NCBI RefSeq assembly: GCF_900109205.1
Contig: NZ_FNZB01000001.1
Span: 1,922,001-1,986,000 of the forward strand
DNA length: 64,000 nucleotides
Direction: 5' to 3'
Source of the DNA: Sphingomonas sp. OV641
Lineage (GTDB): Bacteria; Pseudomonadota; Alphaproteobacteria; Sphingomonadales; Sphingomonadaceae
In this document: piece by piece, positions 55,842-64,000 of the stretch
Position numbering within the stretch: the stretch's first letter is position 1
How the letters are laid out: each line of letters starts with the position of its first letter
Translations under genes and position numbers: made by a program
Notes under the pieces: model-generated
What the model saw: the letters and a program-made list of their open reading frames with translations, nothing else
What the model was told of the DNA's origin: nothing
The model's database searches: none

Positions 55842-56843
55842 TTACTCCATCGTCAGGACGATCTTGCCCACATGATCGCCCGCCTCCATGCGCCGGTGCG
55901 CTTCCGCCGCCTCGGCCAGCGGGAACACCTTGTCGATCACCGGCTTCAGCCGCCCCGCCTCGGCGTGCGGCCATACGGTGCGCGCCAACTCGTCGGCCAC
56001 CATCGCCTTGAACCCCAGATCGCGCGCGCGGAGCGTGGAGCCGGTCAGCGTCAGGCGGCGCATCATCACCTCAAAGATCGGGATCGTGGCCTTGGCCCCG
56101 CCCTGCACCGCAATCGAGACATGCCGGCCGTCTTCCGCCAAGCATTTGAGATTGCGCGGAACATAGTCTCCGCCAACCATGTCCAGCACGGCGGTCACGC
56201 CCTTGCCGCCAGTGATTTCCTTCACCCGCTCGACGAAATCCTCGGTCTTGTAGTTGATGGCGTGATCAGCGCCGAGCGCTCGGGCCGCCGCGACCTTGTC
56301 GTCCGAGCCCGCCGTGACGATGATCGTAACGCCGAAGATATTGCACAAGGCGATCGCCATGGTGCCGATGCCGCTGGTGCCGCCGTGGACCAGCACCGTA
56401 TCGCCTTCATTGGCGTAGGCGCGCTCGAACAGGTTGGTCCACACGGTGAACAGGGTTTCGGGCATCGCTGCCGCTTCCACCATGGACATCAGTTCCGGCA
56501 CGGGCAGGCACTGGCCGGCCGGGGCGGCGACATAATCGGCATAGCCGCCGCCGGCCACCAATGCGCAGACCGGCTGGCCGATCATCAGCGACGCCACGTC
56601 GGGCGCCATCGCCACCACGTCGCCCGACACTTCCAGACCATAGATGCTGGGGGCGCCCGGCGGCGGCGGATAGACGCCCTTGCGCTGCATCACGTCGGGC
56701 CGGTTCACACCCGCTGCGGCGACTCGGATCAGCACCTCGCCCGGCTTCAGCACCGGCACGGGCCGCTCCACCAGGGTCAGCACCTCCGGGCCGCCATGTG
56801 CTTCGGGATCGATCGCCCGCATCATCGCCGGAATGTCGTTCAT
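55842..56843 (-). CDS. NAD(P)H quinone oxidoreductase (PIG3/QOR-type MDR protein)
   Basis: A 333-residue zinc-independent medium-chain reductase. It shows the QOR opening DPEAHGGPEVLTLVERPVP, AAGVNRPDVMQRKGVYPPPP, GLEVSGDVVAMAP, the NADP site LVHGGTSGIGTMAIALC and AARALGADHAINYKTEDF. The zinc-binding cysteines of alcohol dehydrogenases are absent. The ATG at 56843 begins MNDIPAMMRAIDPE. It is divergent from the DUF1192 gene. Confidence 0.92.
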   Translation of the reverse strand: MNDIPAMMRAIDPEAHGGPEVLTLVERPVPVLKPGEVLIRVAAAGVNRPDVMQRKGVYPPPPGAPSIYGLEVSGDVVAMAPDVASLMIGQPVCALVAGGGYADYVAAPAGQCLPVPELMSMVEAAAMPETLFTVWTNLFERAYANEGDTVLVHGGTSGIGTMAIALCNIFGVTIIVTAGSDDKVAAARALGADHAINYKTEDFVERVKEITGGKGVTAVLDMVGGDYVPRNLKCLAEDGRHVSIAVQGGAKATIPIFEVMMRRLTLTGSTLRARDLGFKAMVADELARTVWPHAEAGRLKPVIDKVFPLAEAAEAHRRMEAGDHVGKIVLTME

Positions 56844-56918
56844 CGCCGTTTCCCCCACACCAAGCATCGGCAAATGCATGGGGCGGCCTTATTGACTTCG
56901 CACCCGCAGCGGTCAACG

Positions 56919-57125
56919 ATGCGCCTCATGGATCTGGATGATATCCTTGGGTCCCGGCCCGACGATCCCTTGACCGCCTTGCTGCGAGAGGATCTCGATC
57001 GCCTGTCGGTGGCTGAGCTGGAGGCGCGGATCGCCGCGCTGGAGGGCGAAATCGCCCGCAGTCGCAAGAAGATCGACCATGCGGTGAATCATCGCGCCAG
57101 CGCGGACGCCCTGTTCAAGCGATGA
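56919..57125 (+). CDS. DUF1192 coiled-coil protein
   Basis: A 68-residue protein of the DUF1192 family: MDLDDILGSRPDDPLTALLR, DRLSVAELEARIAALEGEIA and SRKKIDHAVNHRASADALFK. The leucine pattern predicts a short coiled coil. Function is unknown. A second ATG at 56928 is an alternative start. It precedes clpA by 160 bp. Confidence 0.87.
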   Translation: MRLMDLDDILGSRPDDPLTALLREDLDRLSVAELEARIAALEGEIARSRKKIDHAVNHRASADALFKR

Positions 57126-57286
57126 CCCGCGCAGCATCGGCTGGCCGCGATGCCATATGCCGATGCGGGGCCACGACGCCCTTCGGCCTGCTGCTTGATG
57201 CCGGCGGGTCCAATCACGACATTGTAGGAAAGGGCCGGACGCCTGCCCCCCAGACGTCGCTCCACGGCCCGGTTGGAGTATCCTGA

Positions 57287-59605
57287 ATGCCATCCTTTGC
57301 CAGCGCTCTCGAGACCACGCTGCACAAGGCGCTCGAGGCTGCGTCCGCGCGGCGCCACGAATATGCCACGCTTGAACACCTGCTGTTCGCGCTTGTCGAT
57401 GACGAGCATGCCAGCCAGGTGATGACGGCGTGCGGCGTTGATCTCGGCGAACTGAAAACCACCGTCGCGCATTATCTCGACACCGAGCTTGGCGCATTGA
57501 AGGTCGATCAGCAGACCGACCCCTCTCCCACCAGCGGCTTCCAGCGTGTGGTGCAGCGTGCGATCCTGCACGTCCAGTCATCCGGCCGCGACGAAGTGAC
57601 CGGCGCCAACGTGCTGGTCGCGCTCTTCTCCGAACGCGAAAGCTATGCCGTCTATTTCCTGCAGCAGCAGGACATGAGCCGGCTGGATGCCGTCAGCTAT
57701 ATCAGCCACGGCGTCGGCAAGGGCGCGTCCGCACCGGAAGCCTCCACCCCCAAGGGCGCTGAGGACAAGGAAGAGAAGAAGCCGGTCGAAAAGGGCGCCA
57801 AGGGCGAAAGCGCGCTCAAGCAGTTCACCGTCGATCTCAATGAAAAGGCGCGCAACGGCAAGGTCGATCCGCTGATCGGCCGCGGGCCGGAGGTTGACCG
57901 CACGGTGCAGATCCTGTGCCGCCGCTCGAAGAACAACCCGCTCTATGTGGGCGATCCGGGCGTCGGCAAGACCGCCATCGCGGAAGGACTCGCACGCAAG
58001 ATCGTAGAGGGCGACGTGCCCGACGTGCTGAAGCCCGCCGTCATCTACTCGCTCGACATGGGCGCGCTGCTTGCCGGCACGCGCTATCGCGGCGACTTCG
58101 AGGAGCGGCTGAAGCAGGTCGTCAATGAGCTGGAGAAGCTGCCGCACGCGGTGCTCTTCATCGATGAGATCCACACCGTCATCGGCGCCGGCGCGACCAG
58201 CGGCGGCGCGATGGATGCGTCTAATCTGCTGAAGCCCGCGCTGTCGGGCGGCACGATCCGCTGCATCGGCTCGACCACCTACAAGGAGTTCCGCAATCAC
58301 TTCGAGAAGGATCGCGCGCTGCTGCGCCGGTTCCAGAAGATCGACGTGAACGAGCCGACGATCGAGGACACGATCAAGATCCTCGCCGGCCTGCGATCGG
58401 CTTTCGAGAGCCACCATGACGTCAAGTACACGCCCGACGCGATCAAGTCGGCCGTGGAACTCAGCGCGCGGTACATCAACGACCGCAAGCTGCCGGACAA
58501 GGCGATCGACGTTATCGACGAAGTTGGCGCGATGCAGATGCTCGTGGCGCCGTCCAAGCGGAAGAAGACGATCACCCCCAAGGAGATCGAGCAGGTCATC
58601 GCGACGATGGCCCGCATCCCGCCGAAGAGCGTGTCGACCGACGACAAGAAAGTGCTGGAGACGCTCGAGACCGATCTCAAGCGCGTCGTGTTCGGGCAGA
58701 ACAAGGCGATCGAGAACCTGGCCTCGGCGATCAAGCTCAGCCGTGCCGGCCTGCGCGATCCCGAAAAGCCGATTGGCAACTACCTCTTCACCGGCCCCAC
58801 TGGCGTCGGCAAGACGGAGGTCGCCAAGCAGCTTAGCGTCATCATGGGCATCCCGCTCCAGCGGTTCGACATGTCCGAATATATGGAGCGCCACTCGGTC
58901 TCGCGGTTGATCGGTGCGCCCCCGGGCTATGTCGGCTTCGACCAGGGCGGTCTGCTCACCGACGCGGTCGACCAGAACCCGCATTGCGTGCTCCTGCTCG
59001 ACGAGATCGAGAAGGCGCATCCGGATCTGTTCAACATCCTCCTGCAGGTGATGGACAACGGCCGCCTGACCGACCAGCACGGCAAGACGGTCGATTTCCG
59101 CAACGTCATCCTGATCATGACGACTAATGCGGGCGCAAGCGACATGGCGCGCGAGACGCTCGGCTTCGGCAATCTCTCCCGCGAGGGTGAGGACGAGCAG
59201 GCCGTGCAGCGGCTGTTCACGCCGGAATTCCGCAACCGTCTCGATGCGATCGTGCCGTTCGGCTACCTCCCGCCGGAGGTCGTCGCCCGCGTGGTGGACA
59301 AGTTCATCCTCCAGCTGGAGCTGCAGCTGGCCGATCGCGACGTCCACATCAAGCTTGACGAGGAAGCGCGCAAGTGGTTGACCGACAAGGGCTATGACAA
59401 GCTCTACGGCGCGCGTCCGATGGGCCGTCTGATCCAGGAAAAGATCAAGCAGCCGCTCGCCGAGGAACTGCTGTTCGGCAAGCTCGTCCATGGCGGCGAG
59501 GTCGTAGTGAAGCTGAAGGACAATGCGCTGACGTTCGAAATCGTCGGCGCGGCGCCCAAGAAGCCGCGCAAGAAAGGCGGCAAGGCGAAGGTCGAAGCGG
59601 AGTGA
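57287..59605 (+). CDS. clpA: ATP-dependent Clp protease ATPase subunit ClpA
   Basis: Unfoldase that feeds substrates to ClpP, including N-degron proteins. The 772-residue protein has a Clp N domain (residues about 1-145, LHKALEAASARRHEYATLEH), two AAA+ modules with Walker A YVGDPGVGKTAIAEGL and FTGPTGVGKTEVAKQLSV, and a basic C-terminal tail rich in Lys. YMERHSVSRLIGAPPGYVGF and DEIEKAHPDLFNILLQVMDN mark the second module. ClpS, often encoded directly upstream, is not here. A terminator follows at 59612-59642. Confidence 0.97.
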   Translation: MPSFASALETTLHKALEAASARRHEYATLEHLLFALVDDEHASQVMTACGVDLGELKTTVAHYLDTELGALKVDQQTDPSPTSGFQRVVQRAILHVQSSGRDEVTGANVLVALFSERESYAVYFLQQQDMSRLDAVSYISHGVGKGASAPEASTPKGAEDKEEKKPVEKGAKGESALKQFTVDLNEKARNGKVDPLIGRGPEVDRTVQILCRRSKNNPLYVGDPGVGKTAIAEGLARKIVEGDVPDVLKPAVIYSLDMGALLAGTRYRGDFEERLKQVVNELEKLPHAVLFIDEIHTVIGAGATSGGAMDASNLLKPALSGGTIRCIGSTTYKEFRNHFEKDRALLRRFQKIDVNEPTIEDTIKILAGLRSAFESHHDVKYTPDAIKSAVELSARYINDRKLPDKAIDVIDEVGAMQMLVAPSKRKKTITPKEIEQVIATMARIPPKSVSTDDKKVLETLETDLKRVVFGQNKAIENLASAIKLSRAGLRDPEKPIGNYLFTGPTGVGKTEVAKQLSVIMGIPLQRFDMSEYMERHSVSRLIGAPPGYVGFDQGGLLTDAVDQNPHCVLLLDEIEKAHPDLFNILLQVMDNGRLTDQHGKTVDFRNVILIMTTNAGASDMARETLGFGNLSREGEDEQAVQRLFTPEFRNRLDAIVPFGYLPPEVVARVVDKFILQLELQLADRDVHIKLDEEARKWLTDKGYDKLYGARPMGRLIQEKIKQPLAEELLFGKLVHGGEVVVKLKDNALTFEIVGAAPKKPRKKGGKAKVEAE

Positions 59606-59611
59606 TAGAAA

Positions 59612-59642
59612 GGGCGCTGGTCGCGAGACCGGCGCCCTTCTT
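59612..59642 (+). terminator. Intrinsic terminator after clpA
   Basis: An 11-bp stem GGGCGCTGGTC / GACCGGCGCCC with loop GCGA and one U-G wobble, followed by TTCTTGTTT, starting six bases past the stop codon. Confidence 0.85.
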
Positions 59643-59672
59643 GTTTGGCAAGCCGCTCTCCGCGCATGAGCC

Positions 59673-59776
59673 GTCGCACCGGACTTGATCCGGGATCCAT
59701 CTATCCGCGAACGCTGCGGGACGTAACGGCGGATAGCGTCCGCGGCACCACGGACCCCGGATCAAGTCCGGGGTGA
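59673..59776. repeat. Inverted hairpin repeat, GGACTTGATCCGGGATCCA type
   Basis: The arms GGACTTGATCCGGGATCCA and ACCCCGGATCAAGTCCGGGG face each other across about 50 bp. First of two tandem intergenic repeat pairs between clpA and the small secreted protein gene. Confidence 0.85.
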
Positions 59777-59810
59777 CACGGTCTGAATGGTGCTGCGGTT
59801 AGCGCAAGAC

Positions 59811-59904
59811 GTCATGCCGGGCTCGTCCCGGCATCCAGACCTCCAGGTACGCAACGACTGTGGGCAGCGCGGAACGCTGGATGCCGGGACAAGCCCGGCA
59901 TGAC
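59811..59904. repeat. Inverted hairpin repeat GTCATGCCGG...CCGGCATGAC
   Basis: The arms GTCATGCCGGGCTCGTCCCGG and GATGCCGGGACAAGCCCGGC with following ATGAC are near-perfect reverse complements; the right arm is the same as at 5861-5953. Second repeat pair in this intergenic region, which otherwise holds nothing. Confidence 0.88.
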
Positions 59905-59974
59905 GATCAAGATGGCTGTAGCGGCCTCGACCTTACGGCATTCACAGCGCTATCATGCGCCTCCCCGCGAGAAC

Positions 59975-60205
59975 TCACCCGCGCGGCGAACCCTCGCTTT
60001 TGCTCACCCACTGCGGCCCATTGGCACGGCAAGCGGCACTGATCACCGGGAACGACAGGTCGGTATTGCGCGCCAATGCCGCCGGCAGATCAGCCTGGCA
60101 TTGCTGCACGGTGGCGTAGCGAACCGGCTCAACACGCGCCTCAGCGCACGCCTGCTGGTCGTCGCCGCAGCCCATGATCGCCAGCACGAAGAAAATCGGT
60201 TGCAT
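59975..60205 (-). CDS. Small exported Cys-containing protein
   Basis: A 76-residue product with a short hydrophobic leader MQPIFFVLAIMGCGDDQQ, where Cys13 could be a lipidation site though the box is imperfect. Two further cysteines (VQQCQADLPAAL and ISAACRANG) may form a disulfide. The ATG at 60205 has GGAGG five bases upstream on the minus strand, which makes the start firm. Not recognised as a named family. Confidence 0.65.
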   Translation of the reverse strand: MQPIFFVLAIMGCGDDQQACAEARVEPVRYATVQQCQADLPAALARNTDLSFPVISAACRANGPQWVSKSEGSPRG

Positions 60206-60324
60206 TCCCGCCTCCACTCTGCCTATTCAACGCATTGGCTTCGCCGGGTGTTCCGACGTTAACGCTCTTTTGACGGTCCGCCCGCCCATTGCGCTGGCGC
60301 GGCCGCACCCCGACATAGGTCGCA

Positions 60325-62148
60325 ATGCCACCGTCCGATCCTACCGGGCGCAGCGTTGATCGCCCGCTTGGGCCGACGCTTCGCCGATTTCTCCCCTATC
60401 TCTGGCCCGCCGATGCGCCGGGCATGAAGCTGCGTGTCGTCGGCGCCATGGCGCTGGTGATCGTGTCGAAGCTGGTCCAGGTTTATGGCGCGCCTTTCGC
60501 GCTGCAAGGCGCCGTCGACGGAATGGCGACGATCCCGCGCTCGCCAACCACGCTCGTGGTTCTGCTGGTGCTGGGCTATGCGGCCGCCCGCTTCGGCGCC
60601 ACCTTGTTCGACAATCTGCGCAACACGGTGTTCGAGAAGGTCGGGCAAGAGGCGACGCGCCGCCTTGCTGCCCAGGTGTTCCGCCACCTGCATGACCTGT
60701 CGCTCCGCTTCCACCTGGAACGGCGCACCGGCGCGGTCACCAAGGTGGTCGAGCGCGGCACCAAGAGCATCGACACGATGCTCTATTTCCTCCTGTTCAA
60801 CATCGCGCCGACGGTGCTCGAGCTCAGCCTGGTGCTCGGCATTTTCTGGGTGAAGTTCGGCTGGCCGCTGGTCGCGGCTACGGTCTTGATGGTTGCCGTC
60901 TACATCTGGTTCACCCGGATGGTGACGGACTGGCGCGCGAGCTTGCGCGAACGGATGAACGATCTCGACACCGGCGCGGTAGCCCATGCCGTGGATTCGC
61001 TGCTGAACTTCGAGACCGTGAAATATTTTGGCGCCGAGGATCGCGAGGCACGGCGCTACGATGCAGCCATGTCCGCTTATTCCCGTGCAGCGGTGAAGTC
61101 GGAAAACAGCCTAGCCTGGCTGAACATCGGCCAGGCGGCGATCACCAACCTGATGCTGGGCGCCGGCATGGCGTTCGTTGTCTGGGGCTGGGCGCAGGGC
61201 CGCTTTTCGGCGGGTGACGTGGTGCTGGTGTCGACCCTGCTCTCGCAGCTCTTCCGCCCGCTTGACCTCCTTGGCATGGTCTATCGCACGATCCGCCAAG
61301 GCGTGATCGACATGGGGTCCATGTTCGATCTCGTCGACACGCCATCCGAAGTGGTCGACGCGCCCGGCGCGCGGGCGATCGAGGTCAGCAGCGGGCACGT
61401 CCGCTTCGAGAATGTGCGCTTCGGCTATGAGCCTGAGCGCGACATATTGAAGGGGATCGACCTTGATATCCCCGCCGGCGCAACGGTCGCGGTGGTCGGC
61501 CCATCGGGCGCGGGCAAGTCCACGCTCGCGCGGCTGCTCTACCGCTTCTACGATCTTACCGGCGGGCGGATCACGATCGACGGCCAGGATATCGCCGCCG
61601 TATCCCAGGCGTCACTGCGCGCTGCGATCGGCATCGTGCCGCAGGATACGGTGCTGTTCAACGACACGATCGGCTATAATATCGGCTATGGCCGCGAAGG
61701 TGCCGGCGAGGCCGAGATCCGCGCGGCGGCGCGCGGCGCGGCGATCGCCGGCTTCATCGAGGCGCAGCCCGACGGTTATGACACCCGAGTCGGCGAACGC
61801 GGCTTGAAGCTGTCGGGCGGCGAAAAGCAGCGCGTGGCAATCGCGCGTACCCTGCTCAAGAATCCGCCGGTGCTGATCCTGGACGAGGCGACGAGCGCGC
61901 TCGACAGCCGGACGGAAGCGGACATCATGGCGACGCTGGAGGCGATCGAACGTGGCCGCACCACCATCGTCATCGCCCATCGCCTGTCCACCGTGGTTCA
62001 TGCGGATAAGATCGTCGTGCTGGAGGCCGGCCGCGTGGTCGAGCAAGGCACCCACACTGATCTGCTCCGCGCCGGCGGCACCTATGCCGAATTATGGGCC
62101 CGCCAGGCGAACGAGCGGCGCGAGGCGGAGGAAGAGGTCGCCGAGTAG
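60325..62148 (+). CDS. atm1: Atm1-type (ABCB7/HMT1-like) ABC exporter
   Basis: A 607-residue half-transporter with six membrane helices and a fused ATPase. The Atm1-specific segment ETVKYFGAEDREARRYDAAM lies in the transmembrane domain; the ATPase has VVGPSGAGKSTLARLLYRFY, IVPQDTVLFNDTIGYNIGYG, LSGGEKQRVAIARTLLKNPP and LDEATSALDSRTEADIMATL. A bacterial homologue from Novosphingobium has been structurally characterised as a glutathione-derivative and metal exporter. A role in exporting glutathione-bound metals or a sulfur compound is inferred from the family. Confidence 0.93.
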   Translation: MPPSDPTGRSVDRPLGPTLRRFLPYLWPADAPGMKLRVVGAMALVIVSKLVQVYGAPFALQGAVDGMATIPRSPTTLVVLLVLGYAAARFGATLFDNLRNTVFEKVGQEATRRLAAQVFRHLHDLSLRFHLERRTGAVTKVVERGTKSIDTMLYFLLFNIAPTVLELSLVLGIFWVKFGWPLVAATVLMVAVYIWFTRMVTDWRASLRERMNDLDTGAVAHAVDSLLNFETVKYFGAEDREARRYDAAMSAYSRAAVKSENSLAWLNIGQAAITNLMLGAGMAFVVWGWAQGRFSAGDVVLVSTLLSQLFRPLDLLGMVYRTIRQGVIDMGSMFDLVDTPSEVVDAPGARAIEVSSGHVRFENVRFGYEPERDILKGIDLDIPAGATVAVVGPSGAGKSTLARLLYRFYDLTGGRITIDGQDIAAVSQASLRAAIGIVPQDTVLFNDTIGYNIGYGREGAGEAEIRAAARGAAIAGFIEAQPDGYDTRVGERGLKLSGGEKQRVAIARTLLKNPPVLILDEATSALDSRTEADIMATLEAIERGRTTIVIAHRLSTVVHADKIVVLEAGRVVEQGTHTDLLRAGGTYAELWARQANERREAEEEVAE

Positions 62149-62160
62149 CCCCCGCGGACG

Positions 62161-62433
62161 TCAGGCGAGGAGGTCGCGATACGCCGGATGCTTGGCGATG
62201 AACGCGGCCACGAACGGGCATTGCGCCACCACCCTCAGCTTCTGATCGCGCGCGCTGTCCAACGCCGCGCGGATCAGCTTGGAGCCGACGCCCCGCCCCT
62301 CGATCTCCCTGGGGACGACCGTATGGGTGAAGACGATCCGATCGCCTTCCCGCTGATAGGCAGCGACCGCGCGATGGCCGTCCAGGTCCAGCTCGAATTC
62401 CTGTTCGGCCCGATTGTCTCGTACATTGTTCAT
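62161..62433 (-). CDS. Small GNAT-type N-acetyltransferase
   Basis: A 90-residue single-domain acetyltransferase of the NATD1/COG2388 type: GHRAVAAYQREGDRIVFTHT, VVPREIEGRGVGSKLIRAAL with the acetyl-CoA loop EGRGVGSKL, and VVAQCPFVAAFIAKHPAYRDL. The length is normal for this small group. The substrate is unknown. It converges on the Atm1 gene with a 12-bp gap. Confidence 0.9.
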   Translation of the reverse strand: MNNVRDNRAEQEFELDLDGHRAVAAYQREGDRIVFTHTVVPREIEGRGVGSKLIRAALDSARDQKLRVVAQCPFVAAFIAKHPAYRDLLA

Positions 62434-62519
62434 GAGATGATCCTAGCCGATCGCGGCGCCGGATGCACCGGAACTCCGCCGGTTGCCGCTGCGATCCAGC
62501 GGGCCTAGAGCCAAGCGGA

Positions 62520-64000
62520 ATGGCTGTTGATCCCGTTCCCGCCCTCCAGAAGCTGTTTGGTTTCCCCGATTTCCGCGGTGTGCAGCGCCAGGTGGTGGAT
62601 CGGGTGCTGGCCGGGCAATCGACGCTCGCGGTGATGCCGACCGGCGCCGGCAAGTCGCTGACGTATCAGCTTCCTGCCACCATGCTGGACGGCACTTGCA
62701 TCGTCGTGTCGCCGCTGATCGCATTGATGCATGATCAGCTCCGCGCCGCAGAGGCGGTGGGGATCCGGGCGGCCACCCTCACCAGCGTCGACGAGAACAA
62801 GGCCGAGACGCGCGGCCGTTTTCTCGATGGCACGCTGGACCTCTTGTACGTCGCGCCGGAACGCGCCTCGACCGCGGATTTCCGCGAGCTGCTCGATCGA
62901 GGGCGTGTCGCGCTGTTCGCCATCGACGAGGCGCATTGCGTCAGCGAGTGGGGCCATGATTTCCGGCCCGATTATCGCCTGCTCCGACCATTGCTCGACC
63001 GCTACGGCGATGTGCCGCGGCTGGCGCTGACCGCCACTGCCGACGAACACACCCGCGCCGACATTCTCGAACAGCTCGGGATCGGCGCGGACGGAATGAT
63101 CGTCGCCGGCTTCGATCGGCCAAACATTCGCTACGCCATTTCCACGCGCGACAATACGACGCGGCAAATCGCGGACCTGATCCGCGACACGCCCGGCCCC
63201 GGCATCGTCTATGCCCAGACCCGCGCCGGAACGGAGAAGCTGGCCGACGCGCTGCGCACCGCGACTGGCCGCCCGGTGCGCGCCTATCACGCCGGGCTGG
63301 ACCCTGAGGTCCGCCGCCGCAACCAGGCGAAGTTCGTCGAAAGCGAGGACATGGTGATCGTCGCCACGGTCGCCTTCGGCATGGGGATCGACAAGCCGGA
63401 CGTACGGTTCGTGGCCCACGCCGGCCTGCCAAAGTCGATCGAGGCCTATTATCAGGAAACCGGCCGCGCGGGGCGCGATGGCGATCCCTCCGTCGCGCAT
63501 CTCTTCTGGGGCGCGGAGGATTTCGCCCGCGCGCGTCAGCGTATCGCCGAGCTGGATCCGCAGCGCCAGCCGGGCGAGCGTGCCCGCCTCAATGCGCTGG
63601 GCGCGCTGGTCGAGACGGCGGGATGCCGCCGCCGCATCCTCCTGGCGCATTTCGGAGAGCATCCGCCCGAACGCTGCGGCAATTGCGACAATTGCCTGTC
63701 CCCGCCCGCGGCGATCGACGCGACCGAGACGGCACGCAAATATCTCTCCGCCGTATTCCGAACGGGGCAAAGCTTCGGCGCGACCTACATCGAAACGGTG
63801 CTGACCGGAAAATCCTCCGACCGCAGCCTGATGAACGGGCATGAGGCGCTGTCGGTATGGAACATCGTGTCGGGCGATGAAGCGGCGCTGCTGAAACCGG
63901 TCGGCCGCGCGCTCCTGCTGCGCGACGCGCTGCGGACCAATCCGCACGGCGGGCTCGAGTTCGGCCCTGCCGCCCGCGCGCTGATAAAAGGCGAGGACAC
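62520..64000 (+). CDS. recQ: ATP-dependent DNA helicase RecQ (3' end outside window)
   Basis: A 3'-5' DNA helicase acting in recombination and fork repair. The frame is open to the end of the window, 493 residues. Visible motifs are GVQRQVVDRVLAGQSTLAVM, Walker A MPTGAGKSLTYQLPA, the helicase box AIDEAHCVSEWGHDFRPDY, VIVATVAFGMGIDKPDVRFV, SIEAYYQETGRAGRDG, and the zinc-binding cysteines in ETAGCRRRILLAHFGE and ERCGNCDNCLSP. A winged-helix part follows at the edge. The ATG at 62520 begins MAVDPVPALQKLFGFPDFRG. Confidence 0.95.
   Translation, partial: MAVDPVPALQKLFGFPDFRGVQRQVVDRVLAGQSTLAVMPTGAGKSLTYQLPATMLDGTCIVVSPLIALMHDQLRAAEAVGIRAATLTSVDENKAETRGRFLDGTLDLLYVAPERASTADFRELLDRGRVALFAIDEAHCVSEWGHDFRPDYRLLRPLLDRYGDVPRLALTATADEHTRADILEQLGIGADGMIVAGFDRPNIRYAISTRDNTTRQIADLIRDTPGPGIVYAQTRAGTEKLADALRTATGRPVRAYHAGLDPEVRRRNQAKFVESEDMVIVATVAFGMGIDKPDVRFVAHAGLPKSIEAYYQETGRAGRDGDPSVAHLFWGAEDFARARQRIAELDPQRQPGERARLNALGALVETAGCRRRILLAHFGEHPPERCGNCDNCLSPPAAIDATETARKYLSAVFRTGQSFGATYIETVLTGKSSDRSLMNGHEALSVWNIVSGDEAALLKPVGRALLLRDALRTNPHGGLEFGPAARALIKGED

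Noticed and set aside
57578..59491. Minus-strand frame of 637 codons
   Set aside because: Antisense to clpA; an effect of high G+C content.

Overview
The window (64 kb, G+C rich throughout) reads as chromosome of a sphingomonad, an alphaproteobacterium of the Sphingomonas type. This is inferred from gene content: a PopZ/DUF2497 polar protein, an NDUFA12 subunit of complex I, an Atm1-type ABC exporter, a fatty acyl-AMP ligase, an isovaleryl-CoA dehydrogenase plus methylcrotonyl-CoA carboxylase set, Flp pilins, and dense REP-like hairpin repeats of several families. It is mostly housekeeping DNA. There is no phage, no insertion sequence with a recognisable transposase and no CRISPR array. Both ends cut genes: ivd on the left and recQ on the right.

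Layout. 1-5.8 kb: leucine catabolism (ivd, mccB, NTF2-like protein, mccA), interrupted by hairpin repeats and by a DUF559 nuclease gene lying between two inverted repeat units. 5.9-14.4 kb: valS, a glutathione S-transferase, a secreted S9 peptidase, popZ-like, tolC and pcm. 14.5 kb: tRNA-Cys, then about 500 bp with nothing recognisable. 15.1-22.9 kb: a C4-dicarboxylate block with a Tat-signal malate:quinone oxidoreductase, an outer-membrane channel gene split by one in-frame stop, dctA, and the divergent dctB-dctD two-component system whose DctD has lost its sigma-54 contact motif. 23-25 kb: small membrane ORFs, a Nudix hydrolase and two Flp pilins ending at a strong terminator. 25-30.7 kb: accA, xerD, a large uncharacterised exported protein with a tiny membrane protein before it, aroK-aroB and a DUF2256 zinc-ribbon protein. 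30.8-35.4 kb: a tightly overlapped minus-strand run radA, cvpA, Fe-S scaffold, KefB-type antiporter, DUF423.

35.7-39.6 kb: a lipoprotein, aat, and the minus-strand genes DUF2155, NDUFA12, DUF192, a double cold-shock protein and recX. aat and the DUF2155 gene overlap tail to tail by about 180 bp. 39.7-45.2 kb: fatty acyl-AMP ligase, a small winged-helix-like protein, a eukaryotic-type sulfotransferase and acs. 45.3-49 kb: a compact minus-strand run argB, yggT, DUF167, folD, a secreted protein and marC. 49.1-52.5 kb: a queuosine-precursor transporter, a CNT nucleoside transporter and three small genes of lower G+C. 52.6-64 kb: an SDR dehydrogenase, an osmoprotectant/EgtU-like ABC importer with a permease-receptor fusion, a quinone reductase, DUF1192, clpA, repeats, a small secreted protein, an Atm1-type exporter, a GNAT protein and recQ.

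The most unusual item is the DUF559 nuclease gene packed between inverted two-hairpin repeats, next to an empty pair of the same repeat 1.7 kb away. That pattern suggests a nuclease-linked REP element. Next are the DctD that lacks its sigma-54 machinery, the Tat-targeted Mqo, the antisense overlap of aat, and a DUF167 gene with no ordinary start codon.
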